Positions 1-7,200 of a stretch of 10,601 nucleotides of DNA are shown here, piece after piece. The notes beneath the pieces were generated by a model. The model had not been told where the DNA came from, did not search any database, and saw only the letters and a program-made list of their open reading frames with translations. Numbering within the stretch: position 1 is the first letter of the stretch; each line of letters begins with the position of its first letter. The stretch is taken from assembly GCA_020849195.1 (NCBI GenBank), contig JADLGT010000208.1, forward strand, positions 1 through 10,601, given 5' to 3'. The DNA comes from Bacteroidia bacterium. GTDB taxonomy: Bacteria > Bacteroidota > Bacteroidia > JABDFU01. Made by a program: the position numbers and the translations under genes.

Positions 1-124
1 ATATGCCGAACATCGAAATCCTTAAAATCAAGTTCCTTCGGTATAGATTTTCGGGAACATGCTTGATACTTTTGGACTGAACAGTAACAGAAATTTTTAA
101 AACACGCGCCTACTCTCCTTCCGC

Positions 125-979
125 CTATTTTCCATGTTGCCACTCCAATGTGTTTTTTCCTTTTTCGGGTTGAGGTGTGATGGCGGTTACAAAATTTTGA
201 AGAATTGTTTCAGCAATATCGGTAAAGTAGCTGTTTACTATTTTATTAGGATTGTTTGCTGTTGAAGGAAAACTTTTTGCAGCAAGTCCCGAATCAAGTA
301 ATTTTCCATTCAAGTCGAAGATGGAATAATGAACACTTGCAATACGTTCGTACGTTTCGGAAGCAACCAACGTTTTGGTGTCCACATTATTTTTAAGATC
401 GAGTTGGTTAATAAAAACAAAAATGTCGGTTTTGTATTTTTTATGAAGGGTTTGCAGCAGGTTAGGATTTATGATTTTAGTGTTCATGTATTTTTTTCGA
501 TCGTTGGTACTTACCATAAGTTGCCCGTTTTGAATGGGCGTATTTTCTGTTACAGGTTTCTCATCTTTTTTTTCGGGGTCGGGCAAAATTTCGTATTTAT
601 AGCCGATTGATTGATATACATAAGTTTGATCCATTGTTGATCGGGAACTGTCGTTCAGTAGCGATACCACTTTATATTTTTTCTTAAACTCGGTTGTAAC
701 TGCATAGTCGAGACCCGAACGGAAAGCGCCCCGTATTTGTTTAAAATTCAACTTGGTTTCTTTGTTTACATGTTGGTCGATTTCCGACATATATAATTTG
801 GGTTCAAAAGGAATGACCAACACTTTTCGCTCTTCTGTTTTTTCGGACGATGAGCCCGGCAGTGTTTTTACTTTATCGTTGGACAGGCGCGTTGAATTTT
901 GTGAAAAAGTGCTACGTGCATTAAGCCCACATAAAACAAACAGTAAGCAATAAAAAAATATTTTGCGAAATGTGTGCAT
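125..979 (-). CDS. Uncharacterised secreted protein downstream of rseP
   Basis: I do not recognise this protein. From the chosen ATG at 979 it has 284 residues. Residues 1-26 look like an export signal: basic start (MHTFRK), hydrophobic core (IFFYCLLFVLCGL), then a polar stretch ending STFSQ. The Cys in the core is preceded by Leu, so it is not a normal lipobox. After a polar linker comes a compact domain opening with KVLVIPFEP, with further beta-like strands (DIFVFINQLDL, ASVHYSIFDLNGKLLDSG) and a C-terminal helix. The opening strand and overall pattern faintly recall CsgG-like periplasmic lipoproteins, which is only a guess. The frame also allows starts at 1006 and 1042; the latter overlaps the rseP stop. 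I prefer 979 because it gives the cleanest signal peptide, although an AGG lies a few bases upstream of 1006. It follows rseP by 52 bases on the same strand and is probably co-transcribed. Confidence 0.72.
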   Translation of the reverse strand: MHTFRKIFFYCLLFVLCGLNARSTFSQNSTRLSNDKVKTLPGSSSEKTEERKVLVIPFEPKLYMSEIDQHVNKETKLNFKQIRGAFRSGLDYAVTTEFKKKYKVVSLLNDSSRSTMDQTYVYQSIGYKYEILPDPEKKDEKPVTENTPIQNGQLMVSTNDRKKYMNTKIINPNLLQTLHKKYKTDIFVFINQLDLKNNVDTKTLVASETYERIASVHYSIFDLNGKLLDSGLAAKSFPSTANNPNKIVNSYFTDIAETILQNFVTAITPQPEKGKNTLEWQHGK

Positions 980-1031
980 CTTATTTTCGATAGTGTATAA
1001 AACCATTTTTACCTGTGAGATGTGGAGAGGT

Positions 1032-2342
1032 TTATTTCCCAAATAATCTCATTACATCGTTGCCATTGGCGTACAACAACAATGAGAGTAATAAAATCAT
1101 ACCTGCGTATTGTGCATACTCCATTATCTTTTCGTTGGGCTTTCGCCTCGTTACTACTTCATAAAGCAAAAACATAACGTGTCCACCATCGAGAGCCGGT
1201 ATAGGTAATACATTCATTATAGCAAGTACAATGGATAAGAACGCTGTAAAGCTCCAAAATTTATACCAATCCCATTCCGGCGAATAGGCTTTACCGATGG
1301 TGATAAAACCGCCAAGCGATTTATGCGCATCTTTTGTTGTAAACAAAAATTTCATTTGCTTAATATAGTCGCTCATGGTTACCAAGCCTCTGCGAACGCC
1401 GGCCGGAAACGACTCAATAAATCCATATCTGCGTGTGTGAAATTCGAGATATTTATCGATATTTTTTGTGGCAAAGCCCAGCTTCCCATCGGCCGACACC
1501 TGTGCTTTCAGCACTACGGTATCGTTGCTGCGCAACACGTTTACCTCTATTTCTTTTTCTTTACAGGTTTGCAGCGCATTCACCACATTAGAGAAAAATG
1601 GAGTACGAATAGAATTGATCGAAAGTATTTGGTCGCCTTTTTTTAGTCCGCTTTTATCGGCAGCTGTTCCCGGCAATATCGAATCTACTTCGCATGGAAA
1701 AGCAGGATCAAACAAGGTGTGTTTACCTTTTAAGAGTTGAGTAAAAAATTCTTCTTTAATCTCAACATCCATCTGTTGATTGTTGCGCAGCACCTGTACA
1801 CTTTGAGCTTTATTTAAAATTATTTCAAGCGGAAGTGCATTAAAATTTTCAACTTGTTTATGATTTACAGCTACAATTTTATCGCCATCTTTAAAGCCCA
1901 TCTGCAGAGCTGTCGAATCGCAAACAATACCATATTTTGCATTTTCAGAAGGCAGGTATTTTTCTCCCCACACAAACAGCACCATTGCAAAAATAAGTAT
2001 GCCAAGTATTACATTTACCGTTACACCTCCGAGCATAATTATTAACCTCTGCCATGCCGGCTTAGAGCGAAATTCCCAGGGTTGAGGTGGCTGCTTCATT
2101 TGCTCTTTGTCCATCGACTCGTCAATCATTCCGGCTATTTTTACATAGCCACCCAATGGAAGCCATCCTAAACCGTATTCAGTTTCGCCGCGTTTTATTT
2201 TAAACAGAGAAAACCAGGGGTCGAAAAACAAATAAAATTTTTCAATCTTCGTCTTGAATAGTCGAGCCGGTATAAAGTGCCCCAACTCATGTAACACAAT
2301 TAATATAGAAAGACTAAGTATAAATTGAAGCGCTTGTATCAT
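1032..2342 (-). CDS. rseP: RIP site-2 zinc metalloprotease RseP
   Basis: This is an intramembrane zinc protease of the S2P/M50 family (436 residues, about the usual length). Family members cut transmembrane anti-sigma factors after a first periplasmic cut, releasing ECF sigma factors, and also clear leftover signal peptides. The zinc and catalytic motif HELGH is at residues 18-22 in the first membrane helix. The second active-site motif, NVLPIPALDGGH, ends near residue 388 with the zinc-binding Asp at 385. The GGYVKIAGM loop lies between helices, and a membrane segment follows WQRLIIMLGG. Two PDZ domains lie between the catalytic halves: about 130-200 (GFKDGDKIVAVN) and about 220-290 (GLKKGDQILSIN). 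C-terminal helices follow. All key residues are present. The nearest minus-strand gene upstream ends at a terminator more than 5 kb away, so rseP should have its own promoter within 2343-2420. I see no convincing consensus there; a loose -7-like TAACTTCG (minus strand, 2380-2387) is the best candidate. Confidence 0.96.
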   Translation of the reverse strand: MIQALQFILSLSILIVLHELGHFIPARLFKTKIEKFYLFFDPWFSLFKIKRGETEYGLGWLPLGGYVKIAGMIDESMDKEQMKQPPQPWEFRSKPAWQRLIIMLGGVTVNVILGILIFAMVLFVWGEKYLPSENAKYGIVCDSTALQMGFKDGDKIVAVNHKQVENFNALPLEIILNKAQSVQVLRNNQQMDVEIKEEFFTQLLKGKHTLFDPAFPCEVDSILPGTAADKSGLKKGDQILSINSIRTPFFSNVVNALQTCKEKEIEVNVLRSNDTVVLKAQVSADGKLGFATKNIDKYLEFHTRRYGFIESFPAGVRRGLVTMSDYIKQMKFLFTTKDAHKSLGGFITIGKAYSPEWDWYKFWSFTAFLSIVLAIMNVLPIPALDGGHVMFLLYEVVTRRKPNEKIMEYAQYAGMILLLSLLLYANGNDVMRLFGK

Positions 2343-2422
2343 AAAACAAGTATAAATAGGGTAAGCCCTAATTTTTTTGCGAAGTTACGGGTTTCTTTGT
2401 GAGAAATTGCAAACTATTTTAA

Positions 2423-2662
2423 CGGTTCTTTCTGAAGCTGTTTAACCAAAATTCCATTATCAATTCCTTTGTGCCTGCAAATGCATTAACAGCATACATT
2501 ACAATTTATGATTATGTAGGAAAGTTAACTGCAAAATATAAATTGCAAACCGGCACTAACACAACCGAAATTTCGGGAACAGGCTTATCCGGCATTTATT
2601 TTTATAGCCTCGAAATTGATGGAAATAAAATAGCCACAAAAAAAATGGTAGTGGTGCATTAA
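2423..2662 (+). pseudogene. Remnant of a T9SS type A C-terminal sorting domain
   Basis: About 80 codons are open from just after a TAA at 2420-2422 to the stop at 2660-2662. The only start-like codon is a GTG at 2471, in the middle of the domain. The translation matches the C-terminal half of a T9SS sorting domain: FNQNSIIN, ITIYDYVGKL, LSGIYFYSLEIDG and the ending ATKKMVVVH. The FNQN and TKKM wording is typical of the subclass on tail-fibre-like (S74-type) surface proteins, unlike the VSKIxIEH ending of the two genes downstream. The signal peptide, passenger domain and the expected PNP motif are missing. In the frame used before 2442, LTVLSEAV runs up to the junction; adding about ten bases there would restore AV-PNP-FNQN, so a small deletion plus loss of the 5' part is plausible (inference). 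The 3' end and terminator are intact. It could be expressed as a 63-residue peptide from the GTG, but it would have no export signal. Confidence 0.7.
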
Positions 2663-2682
2663 CAAATTAATTAATTCAAAAC

Positions 2683-2707
2683 AGGAGGAGCTTCGCCTCC
2701 TTTTTTT
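2683..2707 (+). terminator. Rho-independent terminator after the sorting-domain remnant
   Basis: A perfect six-base-pair stem, AGGAGG (2683-2688) with CCTCCT (2696-2701), encloses a seven-base loop and runs into seven T (2701-2707). It lies 20 bases after the remnant's stop codon. It probably belonged to the gene from which the remnant derives. The next ATG is only 12 bases beyond the T run. Confidence 0.8.
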
Positions 2708-2719
2708 GTAACTTGTGGT

Positions 2720-3523
2720 ATGTGTTTTCTGCACCTGAAAAATAAAGTCTTACTTATTTTACTGCTTAATACCTCAATGTATTACAGTCAAACGTATTTC
2801 AACAAACTGTTTGGCTTACCTAAACCATTTGCAGACATTGCAGTACCCGCTCCCATAGAAATAAAGGGAGAAGGGTATATTCACAGCTACCTTCCATGGA
2901 ACTACCAAACCGGAGAAATGCAGATAGTTTTTCAAAAACTAAATTATTCAGGTGATACGTTGTGGAGAAAAGTGTATGGTAAAAGCGGCATGCAATACGC
3001 TTCAACGTATATTATTTCCACAATTGATAGTAATTATGCTATGGGGGGATATACCTTTGAAGTTAATGACACAACAATGTATTTTTACTTACTTAAAGTA
3101 AACCCAAACGGTGATTCAATATGGAGTAAAAAATACCCTCCCTTAGCAAAGGCAAGGGTTGTGAACTCTACTATGGTAAAGCAAACAATTGATAAAGGCT
3201 ACATACTTTGTGGGGCAAGGCAACCCTACACTACTACCGGCAACCCGCTTGCGGCCGATATATTTGTAGTTAAAACCGACAGCATGGGAAATATGCAATG
3301 GAGCAAGCAATATGGAGGCAGCGGGCACGATGTGGCTACATCGGTAATACAAACGCCAAATAAAGGTTTTCTAATTGGAGGATATTCTTCAGGATCTTCA
3401 AGTTCAGATAATGATACCTATTTATTAAAAACCGATAGTGTTGGAACTTTTATATGGGACACGGTATATGGAGAATGGGGCTATAACGATGGGAGCAATA
3501 AAATGATAGAACTGAAGGATTGA
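2720..3523 (+). CDS. 5' part of a split T9SS repeat protein (propeller-like)
   Basis: This is the N-terminal 267 residues of a protein that would be about 500 residues without the TGA at 3521-3523. Residues 1-24 form a signal peptide (KNKVLLILLLNTSMYYSQ). The rest is repeats with a core like TDSMGNMQWSKQYGG; the Trp residues fall at 82, 135, 194 and 246, then 301 and 353 in the downstream part, 52-59 apart. A degenerate seventh copy precedes the sorting domain. Each copy also has a strand like KGYILCGA or KGFLIGGY. Seven such units suggest a beta-propeller (inference). The reading frame continues unbroken past the TGA into NYLLAGE, which fits the repeat, so the stop is a recent nonsense change or a sequence error. 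As it stands the product is exportable but lacks the sorting domain and cannot be secreted by T9SS. Binding target unknown. The ATG at 2720 is the only in-frame start before the signal peptide core. Confidence 0.72.
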   Translation: MCFLHLKNKVLLILLLNTSMYYSQTYFNKLFGLPKPFADIAVPAPIEIKGEGYIHSYLPWNYQTGEMQIVFQKLNYSGDTLWRKVYGKSGMQYASTYIISTIDSNYAMGGYTFEVNDTTMYFYLLKVNPNGDSIWSKKYPPLAKARVVNSTMVKQTIDKGYILCGARQPYTTTGNPLAADIFVVKTDSMGNMQWSKQYGGSGHDVATSVIQTPNKGFLIGGYSSGSSSSDNDTYLLKTDSVGTFIWDTVYGEWGYNDGSNKMIELKD

Positions 3524-3529
3524 AATTAC

Positions 3530-4222
3530 TTGCTAGCGGGCGAAATAAATTATAATTATCCTGGAACCAATAACGGGAAAGCACGGCTAATTAAAATCAC
3601 TTCACAGGGTAAAGTAATATGGGATAAGAAATATGGAGGAATAGAGATGACTACCTTGAACAGTGTGATTGAATTGGCCGATGGGAGCATTGTAGCCGTA
3701 GGCGGCAACAACAACACCCCAAAATACAACCAGGCAGGATGGATAATGAAAACCAATGCAAACGGCGATAGTTTGTGGGCTATAGTGTATGATTATTTAC
3801 CCGGCTTTCCAAGTCTTTTTTATAGTCTTAATGCAACCAGCGATAATGGCTTTATTATTGCGGGATCTGCTAATGATACCACCACTTCAATAAGCCAACA
3901 AGCATGGATTTTAAAATTGGACAGCATGGGCTGCGATAGTATAGGTTGCCAATTTGTAGGGCTTAAAGAACAACAAACTCAGGCTAAGACACTTGTTCTT
4001 TTTCCAAACCCATCCAAGGGCAACTTTACCGTTAAGAGCGAAACAGCATTTAAAAAATGTGTAGTAATGGATGTGCTGGGAAATATAGTTTATAATGAAA
4101 AAAATTTGCAGGGTGGTACAACAATCATTTCACTATCGCATTTAAGCAATGGAATTTACTTTCTGAAAATTACAGATATTCATGATAAAGAAATGGTAAG
4201 CAAAATTTTAATTGAACATTAA
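3530..4222 (+). CDS. 3' part of the split T9SS repeat protein, with sorting domain
   Basis: This continues the frame of 2720-3523 after the TGA. It holds two more Trp repeats (GKVIWDKKYGG and GDSLWAIVYD), a degenerate seventh (LDSMGCDSIGC), a short linker, and a T9SS type A sorting domain over the last 75 or so residues. The domain starts LFPNPSKGNF, has the internal strand VMDVLGNIVY, and ends LSNGIYFLKITDIHDKEMVSKILIEH. The nominal start is a TTG at 3530, which lies inside a repeat and encodes no signal peptide. It is therefore best read as the C-terminal piece of one broken gene, not an independent protein. If the TGA were a sense codon the whole would be 500 residues. It ends 11 bases before the ATG of the large adhesin gene, so the two probably form one transcription unit. 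Separate translation from the TTG is possible but would give a cytoplasmic fragment. Confidence 0.65.
   Translation: MLAGEINYNYPGTNNGKARLIKITSQGKVIWDKKYGGIEMTTLNSVIELADGSIVAVGGNNNTPKYNQAGWIMKTNANGDSLWAIVYDYLPGFPSLFYSLNATSDNGFIIAGSANDTTTSISQQAWILKLDSMGCDSIGCQFVGLKEQQTQAKTLVLFPNPSKGNFTVKSETAFKKCVVMDVLGNIVYNEKNLQGGTTIISLSHLSNGIYFLKITDIHDKEMVSKILIEH
4126..4222 (+). repeat. 97-bp direct repeat, copy 1 (sorting-domain 3' end)
   Basis: This block ends at the stop codon of the split gene and matches 7593-7689 at 95 of 97 positions, the first 82 being identical. It encodes the last 31 residues of the sorting domain, from ISLSHLSNGIY to IEH. The 125 bases just upstream (4001-4125) match their partner at only 96 positions. 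Confidence 0.93.
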
Positions 4223-4233
4223 ATACATAAAGT

Positions 4234-7200
4234 ATGAAATCTCTTTTAACAAGTTTTTTATTTTGTTTTGTTTCTGCCCTAGGATTAAGTAACGGACATA
4301 CAGTAAAAATAACTTCAAGCAAACCACTATGCACCGGCGGTTGTAACGGCTGGGCTATGGCAGAGGCAATTGGTGGTACAGGTCCATTTGGATATTCGTG
4401 GAGCAATGGTTTAAAAAATCCGTATATCAGTAATCTTTGTAGCGGAAGTTATACCTGTGTTGTAACAGACAGCAGCGATATGTCAACAGCAAGCGCTACT
4501 GTTTTACTTACTAACCCATTGCCTTTTACCGTGGTATTAACTACGGTTAATGCAACATGTCGAAACCGTTCCGACGCATCTATTAATGCTTCAATAAACG
4601 GTGGCGACACGGGGACGTACAATTTTTATTGGAGCAATTATGTTAGTGAGAAATTAAACGACTCTCTTTTTCCGGGCACATACACTGTAACAGTGAGTTC
4701 TCCTACCGGTTGCTATGCTACAAGTACGGCAACTGTAACTGCAACTTCAATCAGTAACAACTTCACTTCAACTTCTTCAACTTGCAGTGGAAGCACAGGA
4801 AGTATAACTGCAATTGCAACGGGCGGTATTGAGCCATACACATATAGTTGGAGTAATGGAATTGCATCTCAAACCAACACTAATTTAATAGCCGGTTTTT
4901 ATACAGTAACAATAACAGACGCTAATGCTTGTACGGCAATTTTTCAAACATCATTGGGCGATAGCTCTGCTATACTGGTAACTGCAGGTGCAGTACAAAA
5001 TATTTACTGTATTGGAGGCAGCGTTGGCAGTGCGACTTTCACAGCCTCGGGCGGAACGGCACCATATAGTTTTTTATGGAACACGGGCGTTGTTGGGCAA
5101 ACTGCAAACAATCTCAGCACTGGCACATACTCGGTTATTGTTACAGATTCATCAGGGTGCAAGGGAACAGGAAATATTAGTATTGCCGAGTTTGATTCAT
5201 TGAAAATTAAAGTTAATACAACAATGGCATTTTGCGGACCATGTAATGGAACGGCTTCTATTATTGCTACCGGAGGCCTTGGCTTGTACACCTACTCCTG
5301 GAGCAATGGATGGAAGGAAAGCTCAGACACCTTACTTGCGCCTGGCTCATATACAGTAACTATTACAGATGCTAATGGTTGTTCTAAAACAACAGCATTT
5401 TTGATTCAAAGTATGTTGTCTGCCCATATTAGCATAAGCGTATATAATAATGACTGTGGGGATCATAGTGGGAAGGCAGTTGTGGAGCTTTCCGCATGGG
5501 GGGGGGCGAGTAAAAACATAGTGTATATATGGAGTACTGGAGTTGCTGGTCGAACAGCTGATAATTTAAAGGCGGGGAGCTATACTGTTTCAGTAATGGA
5601 TGACGACAATGGATGTATTGCCGTTACTAGTGTTATTATCACATCTCCATTTCCAACCATAAGCAATGTAATGGTAACAAATGCTATATGTGGTGGTAAC
5701 GACGGAACAGCTTCGGTAACAGCTTCGGGCAGTCCCTATCCATATAAATATAGTTGGAGCAATGGTTCTACTTCACAGCAAATTACCGGATTAAAGGCCG
5801 GCACTTATACCGTAAGTATTGTGGATTCGGATTTTTGGGGAAATGACTTGTGCCAAAAAACAGAAGTCGCATTGATCAGCAATATGGGAGGTCCCAATGT
5901 AATTATTAAATCGGACAATGGTATTTGTCCCGGAAATACTCAAGGCTGGGCAAAGGCTACGGTTAATGGCGCTTTTGGCCCATATAGTTTTTTGTGGTCA
6001 AACGGTTCCACCTCAGATTCGATTTATAACCTGACCAAAGGCTTGTATATAGTTACGGTAACCGATAATAATAATTGTAAAACAATTAAATCCGTTCAAA
6101 TTAATATACCGGATTTTGACATAGACATGTCATCAGCTGAAAGTGCTTGGTCTGCCTGCAATGGTAAAATAAAACTTGGAGGAGTTACAGGCGGCACACC
6201 TCCCTATTCATATTTGTGGACACCTTCAAACATTACAGGCGATTCAGCATATAATCTATGCCCCGGTCAGAATAATTATACAGTTACCGTTACAGATAAA
6301 AATGGTTGCACCTCAACAAAATCAACATCTGTAATGTGGATGAAGGGGCGTACCCTATCGGGTAGAGTTTATGTTGATTCAAATAAAAATTGCAAATATG
6401 ACATTGGTGAAATTTTGATAAAAGGCGGGTACCTTAGCACTTCAAAAGGAGGCAACGCCTTAACAGATAGTAACGGAGTGTATAGAATTTATAATTTACC
6501 CTACGATACATTCGAACTTTCGTTGAATACAAATGCAGGCTCTATAAATAAGTGGTTGAGTTATGCATGCCCAATAAGTGGCAAACAAACCATTACTCCA
6601 TATTGCAGATTGCGCAACCGAGATTTTGCCCTATCATTACCGCCTAAAATCAGCGATATTGGCTGTACGCTTTATTCGGGACCTGCGAAACCGGGATCAA
6701 CACAAGAATATACTGTTTGTTATTTTAATAATGGTACTGATACAGTTAGCGGTACACTTCGCATAACATACGATTCCTCACTTGTATTCAATAGTGCTTC
6801 AATTATTCCTGATCGTAAAGGGACACCTTTTATCGAATGGACTTTCGAAAATAATTTTCCCAGAGGATATAAGTGTATCACTTTTAAATTAGATGTTCCT
6901 GCGGGAACACCTATTGGGAAAAAATTAGTTTCAACAGCAGAGGTATTGCCGCTTGCAGGAGACACACTTCCTTCCAATAATATTAGTGTTGATATCCGTT
7001 TTGTACAAGGCGCCATACTCTCGAACCACAAAGAGGTACAGCCAACAGGAGATATTTTAGCCACAGATAAAAATCTTAAATACACAATATACTTCAACAA
7101 TAATGGCACAGACACTGCTCAAACTATTATTATAAAAGATTTGTTATCCAACTACCTTGATGTGGCAACATTTAAACCCGGAGCATCAAGCCACCCCTAC

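Noticed and set aside
1..124. Open frames on both strands at the left edge, including a short plus-strand ATG frame at 3-80 and a minus-strand frame running off the edge.
   Set aside because: The plus frame gives only 25 residues with no recognisable motif, and the minus frame has no start codon before it enters the neighbouring gene. No hairpin or promoter was clear either, so I treat this as intergenic or an unidentifiable fragment.
2347..2354. TATACTTG on the minus strand as a Bacteroidota -7 promoter element for rseP.
   Set aside because: It lies only four bases before the ATG, so transcription would start inside the gene; it is also imperfect.
3521..3523. UGA read as an amino acid (Gly or Trp) under a variant genetic code.
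   Set aside because: TGA ends the transglutaminase-like gene just after its conserved C-terminal region, and no other gene here has an internal TGA; the proteins are clearly Bacteroidota-like.
4988..5291. Long open frames on both strands inside the SprB repeats.
   Set aside because: They are shadows created by the biased repeat composition; they lack signals and known motifs, and the repeats explain the sequence.
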